This document shows positions 9,436 through 18,266 of a stretch of DNA of 64,000 bases, piece after piece. The stretch spans positions 1,426,001-1,490,000 of the forward strand of contig NZ_CADFDB010000001.1 of assembly GCF_902832845.1 (NCBI RefSeq). Reading direction: 5' to 3'. Position 1 is the stretch's first letter; every line of letters starts with the position of its first letter. Below the pieces are notes generated by a model. That model had not been told where the DNA came from, ran no database searches, and worked only from the letters and a program-made list of their open reading frames with translations. Both the position numbers and the translations under genes were made by a program. The DNA is from Burkholderia metallica (GTDB lineage: Bacteria; Pseudomonadota; Gammaproteobacteria; Burkholderiales; Burkholderiaceae).

Positions 9436-9692
9436 GTTTCTCCTACCAGGTGTGGTCGTTGGATACACGAAGCGTGCAACGCGCGCGCTTCAACGCCGGA
9501 TTCTACAAGCGCCTTGACGCTTCGTGCAGTACTTTTATGCGTTTTCCCGGGGTTTCCCGCAGGTTTTTTTGCATGCGGCCGCGTTCATCGACGCTCGAGC
9601 ATCGAAAAACGCCTTCACGTAGGCACCCGAACGCGAATTACGTTCGATATTTGCGCACCTATACTGGGCGCGCTCAATGCCCGGATGCCTCC

Positions 9693-10811
9693 ATGCGCGA
9701 AGCCAGATACGTCAAAGGACTCGACGGCCTGCGAGCCCTCGCCGTCATCCTCGTTTTCCTGTCCCACAAAGGCCACGTCCTTGCCGTCGACGTCGGCAAG
9801 CTCGGCGTGTGGACGTTTTTCCTCATCAGCGGATTCCTGATCGTCGGCGAGCTGCATCGCAATCGCCAGGCCGTCGAGTGCGGCACCATGACGCGCCGCC
9901 ACGCGTTCGCGCTGTTCCTCGCGAAGCGCGCGCTGCGGATCTTTCCCGTGTACTACCTGCTGCTCGCCGCGCTCGCGATCGCGCACGCGCTGTTCTACCA
10001 GCGCGGCGTCAATCTCGGGCTCGCGTGGCACGCGGCGTTCCTGTCGAATTACTGGATCGGTGTCGTGAAGGACGGCTGGCCGGGCTCCACGTCGCACTTC
10101 TGGAGCCTCGCGGTTGAACAGCAGTTCTATCTGATCGCTCCGCTCGCGCTGCTCGCGGTGCCTGCCGCGCGACACGTCGCGCTCGGCGTCGCGGCCGTCG
10201 TGCTGTGTGCGTTCGCGCATCTCGCGCTCTACCTGTGCGACGCGTCGCCGGTGCTGATCTACGCGTTTTCCCCGTGGAATTTCGCGCTGATCGCGCTCGG
10301 CGGCGTCGGCGCGATGGCGCTCGCCGATCGCGGCACGGCCGTCGTACGGCGCGCGCCGCCCGGCTGGCTCGGCGCGGCAGGCGTCGTGTTCTTCCTCGTG
10401 CTGCCCGCGTGCACGGCGCTGCCCGACACGCTCGCGGGACTCGCGGATCTCGGCCTGTCCGCGTCGCTCGGCGCGCTGCTGCTGTGGATCGTCCGCAAAC
10501 CCGGGCATCCCGTCGTCGCGCTGCTCGACCGGGCGCCGCTCGTCTATCTCGGCACCATCAGCTACGGCTTCTACCTGTTCCACAACCTGATTCCGGCGCG
10601 CTTCGGCGTGCTGCCCACGCACGTCGCACATGTCGCGATACCGGAAATCGTGCGCGACACGCTGCCAGAGATACTCCAGTTCGCACTCGCCGTGCTGCTC
10701 GCACACCTGTCCTGGCGCTATCTTGAAAAGCGGCTGCTCGATTTCAAGAAGCCGGTCGCCGCGATGCTGGCCCGGCATTTCGTCGCGCGGCCGAGCACGT
10801 CGGCGCGTTGA
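9693..10811 (+). CDS. bceU: Acyltransferase 3 family protein, bce-II cluster (BceU-like)
   Basis: This 372-residue integral-membrane O-acyltransferase (OafA/NolL type) is predicted to transfer acetyl groups to exopolysaccharide. The family start is clear: KGLDGLRALAVILVFLSHKG, then LGVWTFFLISGFLIVGEL. It continues through about ten hydrophobic helices, with the SHFWSLAVEQQFYLIAPLA motif near residue 130. The start ATG at 9693 follows GGATGCCTCC. The longer upstream frame is not conserved-looking. The name follows the published bce-II cluster, which has three acyltransferases (BceO, BceS, BceU); the symbol is by position and family, not by sequence comparison. Confidence 0.85.
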   Translation: MREARYVKGLDGLRALAVILVFLSHKGHVLAVDVGKLGVWTFFLISGFLIVGELHRNRQAVECGTMTRRHAFALFLAKRALRIFPVYYLLLAALAIAHALFYQRGVNLGLAWHAAFLSNYWIGVVKDGWPGSTSHFWSLAVEQQFYLIAPLALLAVPAARHVALGVAAVVLCAFAHLALYLCDASPVLIYAFSPWNFALIALGGVGAMALADRGTAVVRRAPPGWLGAAGVVFFLVLPACTALPDTLAGLADLGLSASLGALLLWIVRKPGHPVVALLDRAPLVYLGTISYGFYLFHNLIPARFGVLPTHVAHVAIPEIVRDTLPEILQFALAVLLAHLSWRYLEKRLLDFKKPVAAMLARHFVARPSTSAR

Positions 10812-10901
10812 ACGCCGCACGGACGCGGCGGCAATCGAACGGGAAAACCGCGATTCGGGCCGCGCGCGCAAGCTGACGATCGACCGACGCGGTTTCGCGC
10901 C

Positions 10902-10933
10902 GTCGTGGCGTCGTGGCGTCGTTGCGTCGTGGC
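10902..10933. repeat. Four tandem copies of GTCGTGGC
   Basis: Four 8-bp units follow each other, the third with one change (GTCGTTGC). The repeat is non-coding and lies 90 bp after bceU. It is a possible slippage site useful for strain typing. Confidence 0.7.
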
Positions 10934-11198
10934 GTCGCATTATCGACCGGCCCCGGCGCAAACCGTGCGGTCGAACGTCGACGTTCAGCGCATCGCGCTA
11001 CCGGACCGCACCGCCGGCCCGATCACTCTGCCGCCCGCTGCGGCACCGGCTTCAGGCGTGGCATTCGTTCCCGTCGGAACACCCCGCTTCGCACGCGGCA
11101 CGGCACGCCCAGCCGCGCAAACCCGCCACCCTGCACGCCGACGGCGCGCGCCAATCACGCATCTGCACCACGATCACGCATCCGCGCCCCGCACACGC

Positions 11199-11230
11199 AA
11201 AAAAGCCCCGACGCGCGAGCGGCCGGGGCC
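11199..11230 (-). terminator. Intrinsic terminator of galU/bceT
   Basis: On the minus strand a GGCCCCG...CGGGGC stem is followed by TTTTTT (11204-11199). It lies 43-74 bp after the galU stop. Confidence 0.8.
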
Positions 11231-11272
11231 AACGGAACAACCACCACCTGAAACAACGGAGCGCGCGGCCGC

Positions 11273-12160
11273 CTAGGCGACAGCAGCCAGCGCGGGCAAG
11301 CAGGTACGCAGATACGCCTCGAATTCGCGGCTTACTTCCGGATGCTGAAGCGCGAGCTCGACGGTCGCCTTGAGATAGCCGAGCTTGCTGCCGCAGTCGA
11401 AGCGCGTGCCGTAGTAGCGATACGCGAGCACCTGCTCGTTCGCGAGCAGCGACTGGACCGCATCGGTCAGCTGCAACTCGCCGCCGGCGCCCGGCTTGAG
11501 CTTGCGCAGGTGATCGAAGATCGTCGGCATGAACACGTAGCGGCCGACCACGCCGAGATTCGACGGCGCATCCTCGGGCGCGGGCTTCTCGATGATGCCC
11601 GACAGCTTGATGATGTCCTCTTCCCATTCGCGGCCTTCGACGACGCCGTACGAACGGCTGTCCTCGCGCGGGATCGTCTCGACCCCGATCACCGAGCTGT
11701 GATAGTGGTCGAACACGTCGACGAGCTGCTTGAGCACCGGCTGTTCGCCGTGCAGCAGGTCGTCGGCGAGGATCACCGCGAACGGCTCGCCGTGCACCAG
11801 CTTCTCCGCGCACAGCACCGCGTGACCGAGGCCGAGCGCTTCCGGCTGGCGCACGTAGAAGCAGTTGACATGGCTCGGCTTGATGCCGCGCACGAGCTCC
11901 AGCAGCTTTTCCTTGCCGCGCGCCTCGAGTTCGGCCTCGATCTCGTACGACTTGTCGAAGTGATCCTCGATTGCGCGCTTGCTGCGCCCGGTGACGAAGA
12001 TCATCTCGGTGATACCGGCGTTGATCGCTTCCTCGACCGCGTACTGAATCAGCGGCTTGTCGACGACGGGCAGCATTTCCTTCGGGCTCGCCTTCGTTGC
12101 CGGGAGGAACCGCGTGCCGAGACCGGCAACGGGGAACACGGCCTTGGTGACTTTCAACAT
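11273..12160 (-). CDS. bceT: UTP--glucose-1-phosphate uridylyltransferase (bce-II copy, BceT)
   Basis: This 295-residue GalU-type enzyme makes UDP-glucose from UTP and glucose-1-phosphate, a precursor for cepacian sugars. The nucleotide-binding start [22 protein letters not shown] is intact, as are [16 protein letters not shown], the [15 protein letters not shown] segment and the late [15 protein letters not shown] signature. The length equals the family norm. It lies inside the exopolysaccharide cluster and is transcribed alone on the minus strand. A second housekeeping galU is expected elsewhere. galU is a safe alternative symbol. Confidence 0.93.
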   Translation of the reverse strand: MLKVTKAVFPVAGLGTRFLPATKASPKEMLPVVDKPLIQYAVEEAINAGITEMIFVTGRSKRAIEDHFDKSYEIEAELEARGKEKLLELVRGIKPSHVNCFYVRQPEALGLGHAVLCAEKLVHGEPFAVILADDLLHGEQPVLKQLVDVFDHYHSSVIGVETIPREDSRSYGVVEGREWEEDIIKLSGIIEKPAPEDAPSNLGVVGRYVFMPTIFDHLRKLKPGAGGELQLTDAVQSLLANEQVLAYRYYGTRFDCGSKLGYLKATVELALQHPEVSREFEAYLRTCLPALAAVA

Positions 12161-12390
12161 GTTCGCATCCTGATTGCGTTGACTGCGCCGCGTCGACCTG
12201 CGACCCGGCGCGATTGTGTTCCGAACGGCATATCGAGAATCGACGGTACGGCCAATTCGACTCCGCTCATTTTCGATATGGACTGATTGCCCAATGATTC
12301 CGGAAAAAATATAATCCTTTCAACCCGGTCGACATTACCGAACCGAGTGCCGAGGCAGAAACAAATTACCGATTTTCCAGATACAAATTC

Positions 12391-12534
12391 TTACGATTCG
12401 AATTCCTCGATATAGGGCACGCCGCCCCGTTCGAGACCCGGGCGAATCGGCTCGTTCTTCAGCGCCTCGCGGTACGCCGACAGCACGGCCATGACCAGCA
12501 GTACTGCAGCGCTCGCGATCCAATGCATGTCCAT
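12391..12534 (-). CDS. Small membrane protein, 47 residues, unknown function
   Basis: This small gene has a strong SD (AAGGAG, 12541-12546), an ATG at 12534 and a TAA at 12391-12393. The product begins MDMHWIASAAVLLVMAVLSA, one membrane helix, followed by a charged tail YREALKNEPIRPGLERGG and VPYIEEFES. Third codon positions are GC-rich as in real genes here, while the flanking DNA is AT-rich. It lies between bceT and bceS in the exopolysaccharide cluster, in bceT orientation and 230 bp upstream of bceT. I do not recognise a family. A 62-codon ORF overlapping it in another frame is arginine-rich and lacks these features. Confidence 0.7.
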   Translation of the reverse strand: MDMHWIASAAVLLVMAVLSAYREALKNEPIRPGLERGGVPYIEEFES

Positions 12535-12751
12535 CTTGCCGCTCCTTGCATCAATCAACTGGAGCTTCAAACTATCAGAAAAAAATCGGTAAATAATTGA
12601 CCCGTGTCGCAGAACCGCTTTCTGAACGCGATTGAACCATGATGCGGAATACCGATATTTCAGGGCGAGATTTTTTTATTCATTGATCGAATTCTTGCGC
12701 ATTACGATTGAATGAAACTTCCCGTCCATCCGTCGCAAGGAATCGAATCGC

Positions 12752-13927
12752 ATGCAAGCTTTCAGCGGATCGTCTCTGGCCGCGCCGCCCGTCGCCGATC
12801 ACAAGGAACACGTGATCGACGCGATGCGCGGCTTCGCGGCGCTGCTCGTCGCCTATTTCCACTGCCGGCAAGTCGTCTGGGTCGGGATGCAGGGCTTCCA
12901 TCACGCTTACGGCCATGCGCTCACCCCGGGCGCGATCGCCGGCTACCTGACCTTCCCGTTCGCGTGGGGCTCCGCCGGCGTGCCGATCTTCTTCGTGATC
13001 AGCGGCTACTGCATCCACCGCAACGCGGCGCTCAAGCTCGCCGCCGATCCCGCGTACCGGCTCGACGCGCCGAACTTCTGGGTGCGCCGGTTCGCGCGCA
13101 TCTACCCGGTGCTGCTCGCCGCGCTGCTGTTCACGCTCGCGCTCGACTCGGTCAGCCTGCAGATCGAGCCCGTCAGCCACAAGATCCGCGACGTCGGCCT
13201 CGTCGCGTTCCTCGTGAACCTGTTCTCGCTGCAGGGCGTCGCCGGCTACACGTACGGGTCGAACGGCGCGCTGTGGACGCTGTCGCTCGAAGTGCAGTTC
13301 TACGCGATCTACCCGCTGCTGTTCGCGATCCGCCGGCGCATCGGCATGCCGGCGGTCGTGGCCGCGGTCGCGCTCGTCAACGTCGCGTCCGCGTGGCTGC
13401 TCGAACGGCACGACCTGCAGTTCTTCACGTCGTACTGGCTGTCCTGGACGATCGGCGCGTGGATCGCCGACGTGCGCGCGCAGCAGGCGCACGGCACGGC
13501 CACCGTGCCGTCGCGCGCGTGGTACGGCGCGGCCGCCGTGCTGCTGGCCGGCGGCTGCGGCGCATTCCATTTCGGTCAGTACGGCGCATTCCAGCTGTGG
13601 TCGGCCGGCTTCGCGTGCTTCCTGTACCGCGCGCTCGCCCGTCCGCCGCGCCCGACGCCGCCGCTGCGCGTGCTGAGCTGGTTCGGCGACTTCAGCTATT
13701 CGCTGTACCTGATCCACCTGCCGCTGTTCGTCTGCCTCGGCTCGGTGCTGTTCCATTCCGAGCTGCAGTTGTCGATCTGGCCGTCGTTCGCGTTCATGGC
13801 CACCGCGATTCCCGTCGCGTACCTGTTCTACCGGATGTTCGAGCGGCCCGCGATGACGTGGTCGGCCAGCTTCAAGCCGACCCGATCCGCCCGCGTCGTC
13901 GCGCCGGCGCCCGAACGGGCTGCCTGA
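12752..13927 (+). CDS. bceS: Acyltransferase 3 family protein, bce-II cluster (BceS-like)
   Basis: This 391-residue membrane acyltransferase probably acetylates the cepacian repeat unit. Family marks are IDAMRGFAALLVAYFHCRQVV, then GSAGVPIFFVISGYCIHRNAAL, RRFARIYPVLLAAL and NGALWTLSLEVQFYAIYPLLF. About ten hydrophobic helices follow. The C terminus is a short hydrophilic tail. ATG 12752 is the natural start; a frame opening at 12712 belongs to a different reading frame. The symbol is assigned by cluster position, so BceS and BceU could be exchanged without direct comparison to the reference cluster. Confidence 0.85.
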   Translation: MQAFSGSSLAAPPVADHKEHVIDAMRGFAALLVAYFHCRQVVWVGMQGFHHAYGHALTPGAIAGYLTFPFAWGSAGVPIFFVISGYCIHRNAALKLAADPAYRLDAPNFWVRRFARIYPVLLAALLFTLALDSVSLQIEPVSHKIRDVGLVAFLVNLFSLQGVAGYTYGSNGALWTLSLEVQFYAIYPLLFAIRRRIGMPAVVAAVALVNVASAWLLERHDLQFFTSYWLSWTIGAWIADVRAQQAHGTATVPSRAWYGAAAVLLAGGCGAFHFGQYGAFQLWSAGFACFLYRALARPPRPTPPLRVLSWFGDFSYSLYLIHLPLFVCLGSVLFHSELQLSIWPSFAFMATAIPVAYLFYRMFERPAMTWSASFKPTRSARVVAPAPERAA

Positions 13928-13950
13928 ACCGGCTGGCGCGCTTTCTCGTG

Positions 13951-13985
13951 CCCCCGCGCGACGTGATGCTGCGCGGGGGTTCTTA
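13951..13985 (+). terminator. Terminator hairpin after bceS
   Basis: CCCCCGCGC (13951-13959) pairs with GCGCGGGGG (13971-13979), followed by TTCTT. The T tract is short, so efficiency is uncertain. It begins 24 bp after the bceS stop. Confidence 0.6.
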
Positions 13986-14246
13986 CATGGTCTGAACGCG
14001 TCGGTGCGCCGCGTGGGTGCCAGGGGCTGGCCGCCGGTGTTACGGCCGCGCTACGGACCGCCTGGGCCGTCCCGGAGCGACGTTCGCCGCGCGGGACTGC
14101 TTGCACCACCTTCTTGCACCAACCTCTTAGGCCAACCTCTCGCAACATCCTCACGCATCGCCCGCCCCCAATCGACGCGCGCCCGGGAACATGCTCGCCC
14201 CCCACAACAAACCCGCGCCCCACTCACCCGACAAAAAAACCACACT

Positions 14247-14287
14247 GAAAAACAAAGCCCCCACGCAGCACACCGCCGCATGAGGGC
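14247..14287 (-). terminator. Intrinsic terminator of the bceP-bceQ-bceR operon
   Basis: On the minus strand GCCCTCATGC (14287-14278) pairs with GCGTGGGGGC (14266-14257), ten pairs with two wobbles. The T-rich TTTGTTTTT follows. It starts 25 bp after the bceR stop. Confidence 0.8.
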
Positions 14288-14311
14288 CCGTTTCCCGCCG
14301 GCTCGCGCCGC

Positions 14312-16777
14312 CTACCGCTTCTTCGCCTTCGCGGCCTTCGCCGTATCCGCGAGGATCTTCTCGACCCGCTCCACGTAGGTCTCGGTGCCGAACCGGCGCA
14401 CCGCCGTCGCGCGCCCGCTCGCAACGAGTCGCTCACGCAGCGCGCCGTCGCGCTTCAGCGTACCCAGCGCATCGGCCAGCGCGGCCGCATCGCCCGGCGC
14501 GCAGAGCAGCCCGTTGTCGCCGTCCTCGATGATCTCGACGACGCCGCCCGCGCGGGCCGCGACGACCGGCCGGCGCGCGAGCATCCCCTCGACGATCACG
14601 CGCCCGAACGGCTCGGGCGTGATCGACGTATGCGCGACGACGTCGACCGCCGTCATGCACGCGGCCACGTCGCGCTGGAACCCGAGGAAATGCACGCGCT
14701 CGTCCATCCCGTGCCGGGCGACGATTTCGTGCAACTGCGCCGCATAGTCGTCCTCGCCGAACAGCGGCGCGCCGACCAGCACCACGTGCATGTCGGGATG
14801 CCGCGCGGCGGCCTCCAGCAGCACGTGCTGCCCCTTCCAGTGCGCGAGGCGGCTGAACGAGCCGACGAGCCACGCGTGCTCGGGCAGCCCCAGCCGCGCG
14901 CGCAGCGCAGCCTGGCTGACGCCTTCCAGCGCATCGAACGGCTCGGCCGAAATGCCGTTGAACACGACGTCGACGTGCTGCGGCGTGAAGCCCGTCAGCG
15001 CGCGGAACGCCTGCGCGGACGCGTCGGAATTCGCGATCACGCGCGTGACGCCGAGCCGCGCGCAGTACTTGATCGCCAGCAGTTGCTTGCTGCCGAAATG
15101 GTCGGTGCTGACGATGTCGCGCAGATGCCACACCACCGGCTTGCGCGCGAGCCGCCCGGCGAGCGCGGCCACCACCATCGCGCGCTGCGTGTTCGCATAG
15201 ATCACCTCGGCCCGGCGCGCACGCCGCGCGACGTCGCGCACCAGCCGCGCGAGCTGCTTCACCGCGCCGAACGACACGCCGCCCTGCTTGCGCACGCCCG
15301 CGAGCGCGCCCTGGTCGACCACGTCGACGCGCGCGCCGATCTCGTCGAGCGCCGCGCGGAACGGGCCGTCGTCGAACAGCAGCACGTCGGCGTTCGCGCG
15401 CATGTGCTTCATGATCTCGAGCAGCGACAGCTCCGCGCCGCCGAGCACGCCGCTCTGGTCGAGCACGAGCGTCGCCGGGCCGCGCGCGGCCGGCATCGGC
15501 GCGACGGCCGTGCCGCGCTGCGCGGTCGAGCCGGGCAGCGTGGCCTCCACATAGTCGAGAAAGCGCCGCCGGAACGTATCGGCGGAGAACCGCTCGGCGT
15601 TCGCGCGGCACGCGTGCGGCGCGAAGCGCTGCGGCGCGCGCTCGAAATCGTCGACGGCCGCGACGATCGCGTGCGGCGTCTGTTCGTCGAAAAAGAGCCC
15701 GGTCGGGTTCAGGCTCGACTGCGGATCGAGCACGGTTTCGAGCGCACCTCCCTTGCCGTACGCGATCACCGGCGTGCCGCACGCCTGCGCCTCGACCACC
15801 GAAATCCCGAAATCCTCCTCGGCCGCGAACACGAACGCCTTCGCGCGCCGCATCCGGTCGTGCAGCACCGCGAACGGCTGGTAACCCATGATCTCCACGT
15901 TCGGGCCGGCCTTCGCGCGGATCTTCTGCATCTCGGGGCCGTCGCCGATCACGACGAGCTTGCGCTCGGGCGTGCGCGAAAACGCGTCGACGATCAGGTC
16001 GATCTTCTTGTACGGCACCATCCGCGACGCGGTCAGGTAGAAATCCTCCTTCTGCGCGTTCAACGAAAACGCGTCGACGTCGACCGGCGGGAAAATCACC
16101 GCCGCGTCCCGGTGGTAGACCTTCTTGATCCGCCGCGCGATGAACGCGGAATTCGCGACGAAGCCATCCACCGCATTCGCGGTGCGCGTGTCCCAGTTGC
16201 GGATGTAATGCAGGATCATCCGCGCGAGCAGCGATTTCGGCCCGTGCGTGAGGTTCGACTGTTCCAGATACTGGTGCTGCAGATCCCACGCATAGCGGAT
16301 CGGCGAATGCACGTAGCTGATGTGCACCTGGTCCGGCCCCGTCAGCACGCCCTTCGCGACCGCGTGGCTGCTCGAGATCACGAGGTCGTACTCGGACACG
16401 TCGAGCTGCTCGATCGCGAGCGGCATCAGCGGCAGGTAGCTGCGATATTTGGTGCGCGCGAACGGCAGCTTCTGGATGAACGACGTCGTCACCCGCTTGC
16501 CGCGCACGAACGCGCGATCGTCGAGGAAGTCGACGAGGCTGAACAGGTCCGCGTCGGGAAAGCACGCGACGATCTGCTCGAGCACGCGTTCGGCACCGGC
16601 ATAGGTGACGAGCCAGTCGTGGACGATCGCCACGCGCAGCGCGCGCGCCGGCTGGCGCGCGGCGGCCCGCTCGGCCGGCCCGGGCCGGCGCAGTGCGGCG
16701 GCGTCGCCGGCTTCGGCCACGGCCGCATCGGCGGTGGCGAGATTCAATACGGCGTGTTCCGCCAGATCGCGATTCAT
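14312..16777 (-). CDS. bceR: Glycosyltransferase with two fused GT4-type domains (BceR-like)
   Basis: This 821-residue cytosolic glycosyltransferase is made of two GT-B/GT4 units. Unit one (about residues 45-415) starts LRVAIVHDWLVTYAGAERVLEQI and has the C-terminal donor site EDFGISVVEAQACGTPVIAYGKGG. Unit two (about 430-815) starts LVLDQSGVLGGAELSLLEIM and has TPEPFGRVIVEGMLARRPVVAARAGG. Single-domain family members are about 370-400 residues, so this is a natural fusion that could add two sugars in series to the lipid-linked cepacian unit. The start at 16777 has GAGGAAAA upstream and overlaps the bceQ stop (ATGA). The open frame continues to 18106, but that part is antisense to bceQ coding and not real. 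Confidence 0.9.
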   Translation of the reverse strand: MNRDLAEHAVLNLATADAAVAEAGDAAALRRPGPAERAAARQPARALRVAIVHDWLVTYAGAERVLEQIVACFPDADLFSLVDFLDDRAFVRGKRVTTSFIQKLPFARTKYRSYLPLMPLAIEQLDVSEYDLVISSSHAVAKGVLTGPDQVHISYVHSPIRYAWDLQHQYLEQSNLTHGPKSLLARMILHYIRNWDTRTANAVDGFVANSAFIARRIKKVYHRDAAVIFPPVDVDAFSLNAQKEDFYLTASRMVPYKKIDLIVDAFSRTPERKLVVIGDGPEMQKIRAKAGPNVEIMGYQPFAVLHDRMRRAKAFVFAAEEDFGISVVEAQACGTPVIAYGKGGALETVLDPQSSLNPTGLFFDEQTPHAIVAAVDDFERAPQRFAPHACRANAERFSADTFRRRFLDYVEATLPGSTAQRGTAVAPMPAARGPATLVLDQSGVLGGAELSLLEIMKHMRANADVLLFDDGPFRAALDEIGARVDVVDQGALAGVRKQGGVSFGAVKQLARLVRDVARRARRAEVIYANTQRAMVVAALAGRLARKPVVWHLRDIVSTDHFGSKQLLAIKYCARLGVTRVIANSDASAQAFRALTGFTPQHVDVVFNGISAEPFDALEGVSQAALRARLGLPEHAWLVGSFSRLAHWKGQHVLLEAAARHPDMHVVLVGAPLFGEDDYAAQLHEIVARHGMDERVHFLGFQRDVAACMTAVDVVAHTSITPEPFGRVIVEGMLARRPVVAARAGGVVEIIEDGDNGLLCAPGDAAALADALGTLKRDGALRERLVASGRATAVRRFGTETYVERVEKILADTAKAAKAKKR

Positions 16778-18240
16778 GCTGTTTTCCTCGCATTGAGACG
16801 GACAAACAGGTCGCGCACGAGTGCGCGCAACCCCGGCGTCATCGTGAGCGACCACGCGACGTTCAGCACCAGCACGACCGCGCACATGCCGATCGACTCG
16901 CCGAGCCCCGGCCACGCCTGCGCGAGCAACAGGCTCGCGAGCAGGAAGGCCAGGTGCGCGAGCATGTCGAGCACGATCGCGCGCATCCGGATCGCCGACA
17001 GATACAGCAGCACGCCGTAGTCGACGAGCGCGCGCGCCGCGACGACCACCGCCGCGCCGATCAGCCCGAAGTGATGGATGCCGAACCACAGCCCGCCGAC
17101 GAAGAACGGCATCTCGACGAGCCCGGCGAATGCCGCGCGGGCCGGGTTGACCTGCGACTGGATCAGGATTCGCGTGACGCTCGCCTGGCCGACGAGCCAT
17201 ACGCTGATCACCAGCACGCGGCCGACCGGCGCCGAGTGCGCGGCGAGGTCCGCGCCGACCCACAGCGTGAGAAACGGCGCGAGCGCGAAGATCGCGACGA
17301 TGCCGACCGGCGTGAACACGCCGTTCAGGAATTCGAGCGACTGGCGCGCGAGCGCGTCCGCATGATCGCGGCCGACCGCCGACAGGCGCGGAAACAGCGT
17401 GCGCACCAGCGCGTTCGGCAGCATGTTCAGCCGCGTGACGAGGTTCTGCGGCACCGTGTAGTAGGTGACGAATTTCGCGCCCATGCCGGCGCCGAGCATC
17501 ACGCGGTCGAGCGTGTCGGCGATCATGCTCGTCGTGCTCGCGATCAGCATCCAGCCACCGAAGTTGAACAGCCCTTTCGCGGTGCCCCACTGCGGCGGAT
17601 CGATGCGCCGGATGCCGAGCACCTTGATGCTGGCGTGGCCAAGCATCACCGCCGCGACCAGCCGCGCGACGACGGCCGCGGCGAGCACCGTCTGCAGGTT
17701 CGGCGCGATCCACCACGCGGCGCCGAGCGGCAGCAGCTGGAACAGGAACGTGCCGATCGTCTGGTTCGTGTTGAACACGCCGAACCGTTCGGCGCCGTTG
17801 ATCGCGCCGGCGAACACCCACGACACGTTCGCGAGCGGAATCGCGAGCGCGAGCCACGGCAGCGCGAGATACACCTCGTGCTGCATCGCCGCCGACACCT
17901 TCGTGAAGTACGCGGTGTAGACGAACGCGCCGAAATAGATCAGCAGCCCGCCCGCGATGCCGGTGCCGAGGTTCAGCCAGAATGCGCTCCAGAACACGCG
18001 CGCGCTTTCGTCGGCGTTGCCGCTCGCGAGCGCCTTCGAGATGTGGTTCTGCGCGGCCATGCTCATCCCGAGATCGAGGATCCCGAAATAGCCGATCAGC
18101 GTCCATACGAGACTCACGACACCATAGCGTTCGACGCCGAGCGCGTGAATATAGGCGGGCACCGTCACCAGCGACACGAAGGTCGGCAGGATCAGCCCGA
18201 TGAAGTTGATCGAAACGTTCTTGAGTATGCCTTTGTCCAT
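16774..18240 (-). CDS. bceQ: Polysaccharide repeat-unit flippase, Wzx/RfbX type (BceQ-like)
   Basis: This 488-residue MOP-superfamily transporter is predicted to flip the undecaprenyl-linked repeat unit to the periplasmic face. It begins MDKGILKNVSINFIGLILPT and holds about 12-14 hydrophobic helices. The family-type phrases GLFNFGGWMLIASTTSMIAD and LDRVMLGAGMGAKFVTYYTVP lie mid-protein. The start at 18240 is 26 bp after the bceP stop, and the end overlaps bceR by 4 bp. These three genes therefore form one operon: secreted protein, flippase, glycosyltransferase. Confidence 0.9.
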   Translation of the reverse strand: MDKGILKNVSINFIGLILPTFVSLVTVPAYIHALGVERYGVVSLVWTLIGYFGILDLGMSMAAQNHISKALASGNADESARVFWSAFWLNLGTGIAGGLLIYFGAFVYTAYFTKVSAAMQHEVYLALPWLALAIPLANVSWVFAGAINGAERFGVFNTNQTIGTFLFQLLPLGAAWWIAPNLQTVLAAAVVARLVAAVMLGHASIKVLGIRRIDPPQWGTAKGLFNFGGWMLIASTTSMIADTLDRVMLGAGMGAKFVTYYTVPQNLVTRLNMLPNALVRTLFPRLSAVGRDHADALARQSLEFLNGVFTPVGIVAIFALAPFLTLWVGADLAAHSAPVGRVLVISVWLVGQASVTRILIQSQVNPARAAFAGLVEMPFFVGGLWFGIHHFGLIGAAVVVAARALVDYGVLLYLSAIRMRAIVLDMLAHLAFLLASLLLAQAWPGLGESIGMCAVVLVLNVAWSLTMTPGLRALVRDLFVRLNARKTA

Positions 18241-18266
18241 GCTTGTGCCTTGTATGACGCCGCCCG

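Larger units (their letters stand above)
10812..11272. other. Convergent intergenic region bceU / galU
   Basis: This 461-bp stretch lies between two converging genes, with no plausible coding frame. It contains an 8-bp tandem repeat (10902-10933) and the galU terminator at its right end. No terminator was seen directly after bceU. Confidence 0.5.
13928..14311. other. Convergent intergenic region bceS / bceR
   Basis: This 384-bp stretch lies between converging genes, with one terminator hairpin at each end and no plausible coding frame between them. The right part (14150-14260) is poor in G on the plus strand. Confidence 0.5.

Noticed and set aside
12335-12523. 62-codon minus-strand frame between galU and bceS
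   Set aside because: No SD or coding signal. The overlapping 47-codon frame (12391-12534) has both and encodes a credible membrane protein.
14312-18106. A single 1264-codon minus-strand open frame
   Set aside because: The part above 16777 lies over bceQ in another frame and is arginine-rich without family match. The SD and homology start are at 16777.
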